The notes under the pieces were generated by a model. It searched no databases. It saw only the letters and a program-made list of their open reading frames with translations, and had not been told where the DNA came from. Shown in pieces: positions 9,355 through 17,776 of a DNA stretch of 64,000 bases. The first letter of the stretch is position 1; each line of letters begins with the position of its first letter. The translations under genes and the position numbers were made by a program. Origin of the DNA: JAWKTT01 sp041398965 (GTDB taxonomy: Bacteria > Planctomycetota > Planctomycetia > Planctomycetales > Planctomycetaceae); assembly GCA_041398965.1 (NCBI GenBank), contig JAWKTT010000018.1, positions 1-64,000 of the forward strand, given 5' to 3'.

Positions 9355-10161
9355 ATGAGCCCCATGTCTGACGTCGCCACTGTGTACGATTCCTCGCAGC
9401 ATCCTGCATCAGCACCATTGGCAATCCATGACCTGACGATTGCCTACCAGCGTCGACCGGTGGTTTGGGACGTCGACTACAACGCTCCGCCGGAGAAGTT
9501 GGTCGCCATCATCGGGCCGAATGGGGCCGGCAAGAGCACGCTCTTAAAGGGTTGCCTCGGCTTGGTTCCAACGATTTCAGGGGAGGTTCACTTCTTTGGT
9601 CGACCATACTCGGAAGATCGGGGGCGAGTGGCGTACGTCCCCCAGCGGACGAGTGTCGACTGGGATTTTCCGGTGAGTGCCCTTGATGTCGTCACCATGG
9701 GGTTATACCGTCAGATTGGTTGGTTTCGTTGGATCGGCAAACGGCATCGGCAACAGGCACTCGAGGCGCTCGATCGAGTCGGATTGGCAGACCTTGCCAG
9801 GCGGCAGATTAGTCAGTTGTCGGGAGGGCAGCAGCAGCGAGTCTTTCTGGCCCGAGCCCTCGTTCAGAATGCAGACCTCTATCTGATGGATGAACCGTTT
9901 GCCGGGGTTGATGCCCGGACGGAGCGGGCAATTGTCGAACTCTTAAGAGGACTACGCTCCGAAGGAAAGACAGCCCTCGTGGTGCATCATGACTTGCAGA
10001 CCGTGACCGAGTATTTCGATGAAGTGCTGTTGTTGAATATGCGACTCATCGCGTCCGGGCCGGTCGAGATCGTCTTCAATGAAGAGAATCTGAAGCGAAC
10101 TTATGGTGGACGATTGGCGTTGCTCGATCAGATCGGTTCGCGCATGGCAGAGGGAAAGTAA
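9355..10161 (+). CDS. Metal ABC transporter ATP-binding protein
   Basis: Nucleotide-binding subunit of the Mn/Fe importer; ATP hydrolysis here drives uptake through the downstream membrane subunit. Walker A is GPNGAGKST, the Q-loop region is VAYVPQRTSVDWDFPV (the WDFPV string is typical of MntA/TroB-type ATPases), the signature is LSGGQQQR, Walker B is LYLMDEPFAGVD and the switch His is in VVHHDLQT. Length, 268 residues, is usual. The start may be ATG 9355 or ATG 9364. It lies 67 bp after the binding-protein gene and 9 bp before the permease gene, so one transcript is likely. Confidence 0.95.
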   Translation: MSPMSDVATVYDSSQHPASAPLAIHDLTIAYQRRPVVWDVDYNAPPEKLVAIIGPNGAGKSTLLKGCLGLVPTISGEVHFFGRPYSEDRGRVAYVPQRTSVDWDFPVSALDVVTMGLYRQIGWFRWIGKRHRQQALEALDRVGLADLARRQISQLSGGQQQRVFLARALVQNADLYLMDEPFAGVDARTERAIVELLRGLRSEGKTALVVHHDLQTVTEYFDEVLLLNMRLIASGPVEIVFNEENLKRTYGGRLALLDQIGSRMAEGK

Positions 10162-10170
10162 GTCACGACG

Positions 10171-11898
10171 ATGTCCGATTCCACGACGACCGGTCGCCGT
10201 TCTCGACGCCAACTGCCTGCCCCGCAGCATTCAGATGGCCCGTGTGTGCCCCGACGGTCTTTACAACTTGGTAGGCATCATAGAAGGGCAACGAAGCGGA
10301 GCCGAAACCTGCTCCTGATCGGCCTGTTGATCATCGGCCTCTTCGCTGTCCCATGGACTCGAACGACTCAAGCACAAACGACGACGTCACATGGTGCATC
10401 GGATTCGAAAGAGGCCGTCCATGTTGACGGTCTCCCTCCAATGAACACGTCACCATTCTTCGAGGCAGAAGACGTCTCGCTGACAACCCGCATCGGGCGA
10501 TTGGTCACCTTGCGTGACCCGAACACGCGGATCGTTATTTTGGCAACGATGTTGCTTGGATTTGCGGCGGGAGTCGTCGGGGTGTTTATGGTTCTGAGAC
10601 GCCGCGCACTGATTGGGGACGTCGTCGGTCACTCGGCGTTGCCGGGGATTGGGATCACCTTCTTGTTGCTGGAACTGCATCAGGCAGGATCCGGTCGACA
10701 GGTTCCCTGGTTGATGCTCGGGGCCTTTGTGGCCGGGCTAATCGGGGCAGGATGCACGATGCTGATCGAGCGGTTCTCGAAGATCAAAGCGGATGCTGCT
10801 TTAGCGATCGTCTTGAGCATTTTCTATGGTAGCGGAGCGGTGCTGTTGTCGATGGCTCAGAAGCTTCCTGAAGGGGCAAGTGCCGGGTTGCAAGAGTACC
10901 TCAGCGGCAAGACCGCCTCTCTGGTTCGCGATGATGCGATCCTGTTTGCACTGCTTGCCGCGATCCTGTTAGCACTGACGATGGCTTTGTTCAAAGAGTG
11001 GGTGTTGCTCTGTTTCGACGATGGATTTGCCGCAGCCGCGGGACGTCCCGTCTTCTGGCTCGACACACTGCTCATCTCTCTGGTGGCGTTTGTTTCCATC
11101 ATCGGCATGCAAAGCGTCGGATTGATACTGGTCGTCGCCCTGCTCATTATCCCCGCCAGCACGGCGAAGTTCTGGACGAATCGCATTCGCAGCATGGTCT
11201 GGCTCGCCGGGAGCATCGGGGGAGCCAGCGGCTTGATCGGCGTCGCCATCAGTAGCATCATCCCGAAGGCCCCCGCGGGTCCGACGATCGTGCTGGTCGG
11301 GGCAACGGCCTTTCTTTTCAGCCTGATCTTCGGACGTCGCGGAGGACTGTACCGACAATGGCAAGAACGGCGGCGGCTTCGTCAGAAAATCGTCCGACAA
11401 GACTTGTTGCGGTCCTGTTACGAGATCGTCGAAGAATCACTGCATCAACGTCAGGCATCGGCCCTGTCCTTCAGTTTGCAACCACTCGCCCTGACCGCTT
11501 TCTCTCTTACGCCGCAGGCAATAGCACGCCAACACTCGTGGAACGGCTGGCAACTTACCAACCTGTTAGAGAAGGCGACCCGTGACGGGTTGCTCACGAC
11601 AGACGGACATGGACACTGGTACCTGACTTCCGTCGGAGCCGATGAAGCGATGCACCTCGCCCGCAACCATCGACTGTGGGAACTCTTCCTGATGCACTAC
11701 GCCGACGTTGCCGCCGAACACGTTCACAAGAGTGCGGACTTCATCGAACACGCTCTTGATGCCGAAACCATCATCGAGTTAGAACGTCTCCTCGCGCAAG
11801 AAACCACCACCGGCACCATGCCCCCCCGCGTCGACCCCCAACCGGTGTCGACAACAGCAACTGACGACACGAGCCATCTCGACTCGGTGCAGGAATAG
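10171..11898 (+). CDS. Metal ABC permease fused to a C-terminal DtxR/MntR-like regulator domain
   Basis: Residues 1-115 hold a basic leader with one hydrophobic segment (45-61). Residues 118-390 are an ABC-3 type permease with eight or so membrane helices (for example GDVVGHSALPGIGITFLL and VGLILVVALLIIPASTAKFW). After a basic linker (389-410), residues 410-490 look like a winged helix, and 488-542 match the DtxR/MntR dimerisation domain. His500, Glu504, His519, Asp523, Glu526 and His527 have exactly the spacing of DtxR His79, Glu83, His98, Cys102, Glu105 and His106. The layout parallels chlamydial YtgC-R, where cleavage frees an iron-dependent repressor. Whether cleavage occurs here is unknown. 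No second permease gene follows. Confidence 0.92.
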   Translation: MSDSTTTGRRSRRQLPAPQHSDGPCVPRRSLQLGRHHRRATKRSRNLLLIGLLIIGLFAVPWTRTTQAQTTTSHGASDSKEAVHVDGLPPMNTSPFFEAEDVSLTTRIGRLVTLRDPNTRIVILATMLLGFAAGVVGVFMVLRRRALIGDVVGHSALPGIGITFLLLELHQAGSGRQVPWLMLGAFVAGLIGAGCTMLIERFSKIKADAALAIVLSIFYGSGAVLLSMAQKLPEGASAGLQEYLSGKTASLVRDDAILFALLAAILLALTMALFKEWVLLCFDDGFAAAAGRPVFWLDTLLISLVAFVSIIGMQSVGLILVVALLIIPASTAKFWTNRIRSMVWLAGSIGGASGLIGVAISSIIPKAPAGPTIVLVGATAFLFSLIFGRRGGLYRQWQERRRLRQKIVRQDLLRSCYEIVEESLHQRQASALSFSLQPLALTAFSLTPQAIARQHSWNGWQLTNLLEKATRDGLLTTDGHGHWYLTSVGADEAMHLARNHRLWELFLMHYADVAAEHVHKSADFIEHALDAETIIELERLLAQETTTGTMPPRVDPQPVSTTATDDTSHLDSVQE

Positions 11899-12178
11899 CC
11901 CCAACCGACATCACAATTTCTTGTCGACAGTGCGGGCAACTCTTACGTTTCGTGGTCAATCGAGACTCATGCCGTCTGGCGCCCACAATTGCGAGCGAAC
12001 ACGACATGGGGAAAACATCCGAGGTCCCGGTAACTCGCAGGGTGACATGTTGTCGATCGTCATTCCTGCGATAGAATACGATCCAGGACGGGAGTGCAGC
12101 GTCCGATCTTGACCCGAACGGGTGATACAAGCGATGTGTTGATCGGTTGGGGCGATTCGTGGACAGAGGAGAGAGCGG

Positions 12179-12781
12179 ATGACATACGAAGGACTGGCGC
12201 TGATGCTGGCGGTCGTGGGATTGGCACTCATCTTTACAGAGATCATGCTGCCGTCTCTGGGGTTCTTGACGTTTCTCTGCGCGGTCGCTTTCATCTCGTC
12301 GATTTGGTGCGGCTACAAAGCCTGGTGGGTGACTTCTCCCAATTCGTTTTGGATGTTCATCGGCGCTCTGGCGGTCTTGGTTCCCGGGGCAATTTTCGGT
12401 TTGTTCCGAACACTCGACAAGACGTCGCTTGGCGATCGGGTCTTGCTTCCCATCCCTTCTTCAGAGCAGGTAACTCCACATCAAGCAGAGGTCCGACGAC
12501 TCTCCTCTTTTATCGGCATGAAGGGGGTCGCTCTGAATTTGATGACTCCCGGCGGGATGGTGCAAGTTGCCGGGGAACGACTGCACGCACAGTCCGAAGG
12601 GTTGCTCATTCAGCCCGAAACGCCGGTCGAAGTGATCGCGGTGAAGGGGACTCGGGTAATCGTGAGGGCCGTCACTTCGGGGAGCGCATCGCAACCAGTA
12701 CCCTCGCCGATCGATCCTTGGCTCGCCGAGAGCGACGCTCCGCCAGAGTCGCCGCTCGACTTTGACTTTCCGCAAAGTTGA
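12179..12781 (+). CDS. NfeD-family membrane protein
   Basis: Two to three N-terminal membrane helices (about residues 5-25, 28-50 and 58-80) are followed by a soluble C-terminal domain, GMKGVALNLMTPGGMVQVAGERL to VEVIAVKGTRVIVR, that has the NfeD OB-fold pattern (GxxGxAxTxLxPxGxVxxxGxxxxA, then VxVxxVxGxxLxV). It is the short form without the ClpP-like protease domain. The start ATG has a strong AGAGGAGAG site. It precedes floA by 275 bp, the standard gene partnership in bacterial lipid-raft loci; NfeD proteins are thought to assist flotillin assembly or turnover. The Asp/Glu/Pro-rich tail is not part of the domain. Confidence 0.9.
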   Translation: MTYEGLALMLAVVGLALIFTEIMLPSLGFLTFLCAVAFISSIWCGYKAWWVTSPNSFWMFIGALAVLVPGAIFGLFRTLDKTSLGDRVLLPIPSSEQVTPHQAEVRRLSSFIGMKGVALNLMTPGGMVQVAGERLHAQSEGLLIQPETPVEVIAVKGTRVIVRAVTSGSASQPVPSPIDPWLAESDAPPESPLDFDFPQS

Positions 12782-13056
12782 CCCGAGACTAGCCGATCGT
12801 CCGCCAAAGTCGTAAACTGCTCCAATGCCCAGTCTCCTGTTCTGCGGGGTGATTGGACACGCGTCAACGATCTCTTGAAACCTGTTTGGCAGATGTCGAG
12901 AATGGCCGTTGTCGTGAGGTATTGTTGACATCAGATGCCGTTTCGTGAGGTTTGGCATCAATCGACCCCTTTTCCCAAAGTGAGCAGCAGCCGGGAGATG
13001 TTGGCCGGCTGACGACTGCCGTTCCTTGAACTCGCACCTTCGATCCCCAGGTTCCC

Positions 13057-14112
13057 ATGACACATTTTGGGCTACTTCTCGCAGCGGACGACAACGCGTT
13101 GCTCGTCGTAATCATCGTCGCGGCGATTGTCGTATTCGGATTGATTTTCTTCGCGATCTTCGCGAGGTATTTCAGTTTGTGGATTCAGTGCAAGATGACC
13201 CGTGCCGGGATCTCGCTCCCGAATCTCATTATGATGTCGATTCGTAAAGTGAATCCGTCGACGATCGTTCGCAGCAAGATCATGGCGGTCCAGGCAGGGT
13301 TGACGAGCCAGTATCCTTTGACGACTCAAGCCCTCGAAGCACACTACCTGGCCGGTGGCAACGTCCCCAACGTCATCCGAGCTTTGATCGCTGCAAACAA
13401 AGCGAAGCTGAACATGGACTGGGAAGATGCTCAGGCAATCGATCTTGCGGGCCGCGATGTGCTGGATGCCGTCCGAACATCGGTTTACCCCAAGGTCATC
13501 GATTGCCCCGATCCAAAGAAGACAGCCGGTACACTCGACGCCGTCGCCGGAGATGGCGTGCAGCTCAAGGCCCGCGCCCGAGTCACCGTTCGCACGAACA
13601 TTCAGCAACTCATCGGGGGAGCGACTGAGGAAACCGTCATCGCCCGAGTCGGTCAGGGGATCGTCCAGGCCATTGGTTCGACGCTGTCATACAAAACCGT
13701 TCTCGAAAACCCCGACTCCATCTCCAAGACCGTGCTCGGTCAGGGACTGGAAGCACAGACTGCTTTCGAAATTGTTTCGATTGACATTGCAGACATCGAC
13801 GTTGGAGACAACATCGGTGCCCGTTTACAAGCCGATCAAGCGGAAGCCGATATGCGGGTCGCTCAGGCCCGTGCCGAACAGCGTCGTGCGCTGGCGGCTG
13901 CCCGCGAGCAGGAAATGGTCGCCAAGACCCAAGAGAACCGGGCAGCAGTTGTTCTTGCGGAAACACATGTACCTGTCGCCATCTCGGCTGCCCTCCGGAG
14001 CGGTCGGTTGGGGCTGGGTGATTACTACGACATTATGAATGTTCAGGCCGACACAAAGATGCGAACCGCCATCAGCGGCACTGGCGACGAAGTGGCCAGT
14101 GGCAAGAAGTAA
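13057..14112 (+). CDS. floA: Flotillin-like protein FloA
   Basis: Membrane scaffold of functional lipid microdomains (FloA/YqfA, former UPF0365). A single N-terminal membrane helix (about residues 14-36) is followed by the conserved WIQCKMTRAGISLPNLIMMSIRKVNP stretch (from about 44), an SPFH-like domain, and the Ala/Glu/Arg-rich helical region QADQAEADMRVAQARAEQRR typical of flotillins. About 351 residues, against about 330 usual. NfeD lies upstream and a planctomycete-type membrane protein downstream, all on the plus strand, so an operon is likely although the 275-bp gap after nfeD could hold a promoter. Confidence 0.95.
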   Translation: MTHFGLLLAADDNALLVVIIVAAIVVFGLIFFAIFARYFSLWIQCKMTRAGISLPNLIMMSIRKVNPSTIVRSKIMAVQAGLTSQYPLTTQALEAHYLAGGNVPNVIRALIAANKAKLNMDWEDAQAIDLAGRDVLDAVRTSVYPKVIDCPDPKKTAGTLDAVAGDGVQLKARARVTVRTNIQQLIGGATEETVIARVGQGIVQAIGSTLSYKTVLENPDSISKTVLGQGLEAQTAFEIVSIDIADIDVGDNIGARLQADQAEADMRVAQARAEQRRALAAAREQEMVAKTQENRAAVVLAETHVPVAISAALRSGRLGLGDYYDIMNVQADTKMRTAISGTGDEVASGKK

Positions 14113-14231
14113 TCTTTTCCATTCGATCGCTGCACTCTAAAGTTCCTGAGACTCTCGACATCGTTTGCAATGAGACGTTCCGCGCTTCAACGAGCGAAAT
14201 CGATTCACCACTTACTCCAGCCGGCTTTGCC

Positions 14232-14984
14232 ATGCTGATATCTCCTTCGACACTACTCGCAGCTGACCCCGGTGGAATCGTCGGGATCATCTTCTTCGTT
14301 ATCGCCATCATCGGCTGGATTTCGAACTTCATTTCGGGTCAGAAGGAAGCGGCAGATCGTAAGCAGCGGCAGAAGGCAAATCCCCGAGTCGCTCGAAATC
14401 GTGACGCGAAGGTTCAGGAAGAACTCGATGCCTTTCTCAAGGAAGCGACCGGCGAACAACAGACTTGGCGGAATAAGGCAGTGCCGATCGAGGTCTCACT
14501 CGATGATATCGAAGTGATTGAGACTCCAACGCGGAAGCCCCCAGCAGCGCGGCAGCAACCACAACAGCAAAAGGCCAAACCAACACCACAAGCTCAGCGC
14601 AAACCGCAATCGACTCGTACTCCCAACCCCGTCTCCAGAACTGCCCCGGGTGCTCCAAGCGGTCCCCGGCCGGTGTCGGCGATTCAATTAACAGGTTCAG
14701 CTTCTCACCTGGCGTCGAATGTCAATCAGCATGTGGAGGAGCACCTCAAGCGACAGGTGAGCCAGTCGGTACACGAACATCTCGGCGACTTCACTGCAAC
14801 CGGAAAGAACTCCGTTACCGGCAGTGGACAGCTTGACACCCGATATCATCGCCCCTCTCCCGGCACCATCATGATGCAAAAGATCCGCTCCGAGTATGGG
14901 ATGCGGGCCGCTGTCGTCATGTCGGAAATCTTGTCACCTCCGGTGAGCCGTAAACGTGGTGACATGGGGAACCGACCTTCCTAG
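14232..14984 (+). CDS. Uncharacterised membrane protein downstream of floA
   Basis: One N-terminal membrane helix (about residues 15-35, GIVGIIFFVIAIIGWISNFI) is followed by a charged segment that includes VQEELDAFLKEATGE, then a low-complexity Gln/Pro/Lys/Arg linker of about 60 residues, and a C-terminal part with HVEEHLKRQVSQSVHEHLGDF and MMQKIRSEYGMRAAVVMSEIL. No known domain is recognised. The gene starts 119 bp after floA on the same strand, so its product may work with the flotillin; this is inferred from position only. The short C-terminal motif PxxRKR may be exposed in the cytoplasm. Confidence 0.75.
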   Translation: MLISPSTLLAADPGGIVGIIFFVIAIIGWISNFISGQKEAADRKQRQKANPRVARNRDAKVQEELDAFLKEATGEQQTWRNKAVPIEVSLDDIEVIETPTRKPPAARQQPQQQKAKPTPQAQRKPQSTRTPNPVSRTAPGAPSGPRPVSAIQLTGSASHLASNVNQHVEEHLKRQVSQSVHEHLGDFTATGKNSVTGSGQLDTRYHRPSPGTIMMQKIRSEYGMRAAVVMSEILSPPVSRKRGDMGNRPS

Positions 14985-15071
14985 TGACCGGTTCGGCCCA
15001 AGCCTTCGGTTCTCGCGAGCGGTTCGCGGACGAATTTCCGGGTTCTCAAAGTTCGTCGCTCGTTTTGTGTC

Positions 15072-16514
15072 ATGAAGCCCGTGAATGCTCCCGCCGCTCA
15101 GACCTCCCTGCACGCTGCTGGGGCCAAAGTGGTTGACGAAATCAGCGACTCCACCCCGCAACAGTCATCAGCGGCTCACCAGTTTCTGATGCAGCGAATC
15201 GACTACGAGCGGGTCCCACCTTCTGGGAACTCAGTCGACCCGTTCAAGCTCAGCCGGATGGCTGACCTGCTGCATCGCCTCGGAAATCCGCAACTCAGCC
15301 TCCCCTGCGTGCACATCGCTGGAACAAAAGGGAAGGGATCGACTGCGTCGATGGTGGCCGCTATTACGCAGGCCGCCGGGATCAAGACTGGCCTGTTTAC
15401 CTCTCCACACCTCTATCGATTTGAAGAACGCATTCAGGTGCAAGGGGTTCCGATTTGTCCGACGGAGTTCGAGCAACTTGTCGAGGAGCTACGACCTCTC
15501 GTCGAGGCAATGGATGAGGAGTTAGGGGGAGGTCCGACGTTCTTCGAACTGGTGACGGCGCTCGCCTGGATGCATTTTCGCAAACAAGGAGTGCAACTCG
15601 TCGTGTTAGAAGTCGGCCTCGGCGGTCGGCTTGATGCGACAAACCTCTGTCGCCCACTCGTCACCATCATCACGAGTATCAGCCGCGATCACACCCGCCT
15701 TCTTGGCGAAACAATACCGCTGATTACCGCAGAAAAGGGGGGCATCATCAAACAGGGAGTCCCCTTGCTGACTGGGGTCGATCAACCAGAAGCGATCACC
15801 GTGTTGACAGCGCTCTGTCAGGAACGAACGGCTGACTGCTATCGGGTTGACGAAAACATTTCCCTGACCTATCGACCACAAACGATCGCTACCCCGGTTG
15901 TTCCGCAGCACTCATGGATTGACGTTGTCACTCCCTGGCGGAAACATGAGGGGATCTTTGTCCCTCTTGCCGGTCGGCATCAAGCCCGAAACGCCGCCCT
16001 GGTGATCGCCGCTGTCGACTGCCTTGATGCGTCTGGAACGTTTACGATTGGTGAAGAACAGATTGTCTCTGGATTGAGGAACTTGAAGTGGCCGCTCCGA
16101 ATCGAGACGGTTCATACGTCACCCCTTGTCATACTCGACGCAGCCCACAACCCGGCATCGATTACCTCCCTTATTGACACACTGCGAGATGTCCGGGCCG
16201 CCAAGCGATGGGCCATATTCGGAGCGTCGAAAGACAAAGAGGCCGACACCATGCTCCGCTTGATGGGGGAGTCGTTCGACGAACTGATCCTCACTCCATT
16301 CCTCGGTAACCCGCGCAGCCTTTCCGTCGAACGACTCGAGAATTTGTCCCTCAATGTGCTTGGGCGCCCCTGCCGCGTCGTCGAGTCCCCGGCTGCGGCC
16401 CTCGAATTGACCGCCGAACTCTGCCAGCACGACGATCTTCTCTGCGTGACAGGATCAATTTTTCTCGCAGCCGAAGCCCAAACTGCGTTTCCTCAATCAA
16501 GCTTCGTCCGGTAA
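15072..16514 (+). CDS. folC: Bifunctional folylpolyglutamate synthase / dihydrofolate synthase
   Basis: Mur-ligase-like enzyme that adds glutamate to dihydropteroate or folates in the cytosol. The nucleotide-binding P-loop is AGTKGKGSTASM (about residues 78-89). The Mg-coordinating middle section reads FFELVTALAW with LEVGLGGRLDATN, and the C-terminal domain begins near VILDAAHNPAS, the FolC HN motif. The 480 residues are 30-50 more than usual, the excess being an N-terminal Ala/Thr-rich leader. A later internal start is possible but none is better supported by a ribosome-binding site. Single gene on the plus strand. Confidence 0.95.
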   Translation: MKPVNAPAAQTSLHAAGAKVVDEISDSTPQQSSAAHQFLMQRIDYERVPPSGNSVDPFKLSRMADLLHRLGNPQLSLPCVHIAGTKGKGSTASMVAAITQAAGIKTGLFTSPHLYRFEERIQVQGVPICPTEFEQLVEELRPLVEAMDEELGGGPTFFELVTALAWMHFRKQGVQLVVLEVGLGGRLDATNLCRPLVTIITSISRDHTRLLGETIPLITAEKGGIIKQGVPLLTGVDQPEAITVLTALCQERTADCYRVDENISLTYRPQTIATPVVPQHSWIDVVTPWRKHEGIFVPLAGRHQARNAALVIAAVDCLDASGTFTIGEEQIVSGLRNLKWPLRIETVHTSPLVILDAAHNPASITSLIDTLRDVRAAKRWAIFGASKDKEADTMLRLMGESFDELILTPFLGNPRSLSVERLENLSLNVLGRPCRVVESPAAALELTAELCQHDDLLCVTGSIFLAAEAQTAFPQSSFVR

Positions 16515-16902
16515 GACACCGTAAATTCGGCGGCATTCCAAGCTCACCATTCGTCCCCATCGAAGGCATCAACCGACTCAGGCCCCTCCTCCCCGCAGTC
16601 GAAGCGACGACTTCAATCATCGTCCCGATTAGGAAACAGGGAGCGGGAGAGGTTGCTGCCGAAACAGACAAGACGCCAATGCGCCCCACATTTCTGGGCA
16701 ATCGCCACATGCCCCGTGTCGGAAAGGCAGAATCTTGAATGTCGAGAATCGTGTACGGTTCTCTGGTCGCACTTTCCGTCGAACCGACTAGAATACCCTT
16801 GTTGACGGCGCCAGATTCCCGTGAACCACTTTGCGGCCCCGTTCAGGTGGCTGAAGTGGCACTTTCCCTCAAACGATGTCCCAGAGATACAGGAGTAACA
16901 CC
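16515..16902. other. Intergenic region upstream of sod, no gene seen
   Basis: 388 bp between folC and sod. No coding frame looks real. It should contain the sod promoter; TTGACGGCG near 16801 is a possible -35-like hexamer but has no convincing -10 partner. No Fur- or OxyR-type palindrome was recognised. Confidence 0.5.
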
Positions 16903-17511
16903 ATGGCTTACGCACTTCCAGCACTTCCTTATGCCTATGATGCCCTTGAGCCGCATATTGATGCTCGAACCATGGAGATTCATCATACGAAACACCATCA
17001 AGCCTACATCAATAACGTCAACAAGGCACTGGAGTCGCATCCCGAGTTGGCGGCCAAGTCGATCGAGGACTTGATGGGCAATCTGTCGAGCGTTCCCGAA
17101 GCGATTCGGACGGCAGTCCGTAACAACGGCGGTGGCCATGCAAATCATTCGCTGTTCTGGACGGTACTTTCGCCGAAGGGGGGAGGGGCCCCAACTGGGG
17201 ATCTCGCGAAGTCGATCGATGCGGCATTTGGTAGCTTCGACGAGATGAAGAAGGAGTTCAACACGGCAGCCGCCACTCGGTTCGGTAGCGGCTGGGCTTG
17301 GCTTTGCCTGAAGGGTGGCAGCCTGCATATTGACAGCACCGCCAATCAGGACACCCCACTATCCGAAGGTCACACTCCAATTCTGGGCCTGGATGTCTGG
17401 GAACATGCCTACTATCTGAACTACCAGAACCGTCGTCCCGACTACGTCTCCGCATTCTGGAACGTCGTCAATTGGGACGAAGTCGCCCGCCGCTTCGCAG
17501 CCGCCAAGTAG
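16903..17511 (+). CDS. sodA: Superoxide dismutase, Mn-type
   Basis: Converts superoxide to oxygen and hydrogen peroxide. The four metal ligands are visible: His in MEIHHTKHHQAYINN, His in GGGHANHSLFW, and Asp plus His in LGLDVWEHAYYLNY. The NQDTPL and ILGLDVWEHAYY signatures favour manganese; iron enzymes normally carry an NAGTPL and TVDVWEHAYY form. The ATG at 16903 is preceded by AGGAG at 16891, which decides the start over an upstream frame at 16876. Length, 202 residues, is normal. No signal peptide, so cytosolic. A strong terminator lies about 170 bp downstream. Confidence 0.96.
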   Translation: MAYALPALPYAYDALEPHIDARTMEIHHTKHHQAYINNVNKALESHPELAAKSIEDLMGNLSSVPEAIRTAVRNNGGGHANHSLFWTVLSPKGGGAPTGDLAKSIDAAFGSFDEMKKEFNTAAATRFGSGWAWLCLKGGSLHIDSTANQDTPLSEGHTPILGLDVWEHAYYLNYQNRRPDYVSAFWNVVNWDEVARRFAAAK

Positions 17512-17677
17512 TGCTCGTTCGGGCTGGGATCATCCACTTCAATGACCCCAAGTCTCGTGGAAGGACGCAAGCCGACTGGTAATGGTTGCTGACGCACTGA
17601 ATGAAAGAGATTGGTCATTGCCGAAAAGGGTGCTCAAACTTCACCAGCGTTTGAAAGCCTGAAATCCTATGACGAAA

Positions 17678-17717
17678 CAAGCCCCAGTCGCCCAATGGAT
17701 GACTGGGGCTTGCTTTT
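17678..17717 (+). terminator. Intrinsic terminator between sod and clpB
   Basis: CAAGCCCCAGTC and GACTGGGGCTTG form a perfect 12-bp stem around an 11-base loop, followed on the plus strand by CTTTTT. It ends sod transcription about 170 bp after the stop. On the minus strand the sequence after the stem is TTTCG, so it may also slow read-through from the convergent clpB gene. Confidence 0.9.
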
Positions 17718-17776
17718 TAGGTCATGAAATCGGCAAAACTGTACGTCCCCGAGGACGAGTCATTTCAGCAGACCGT

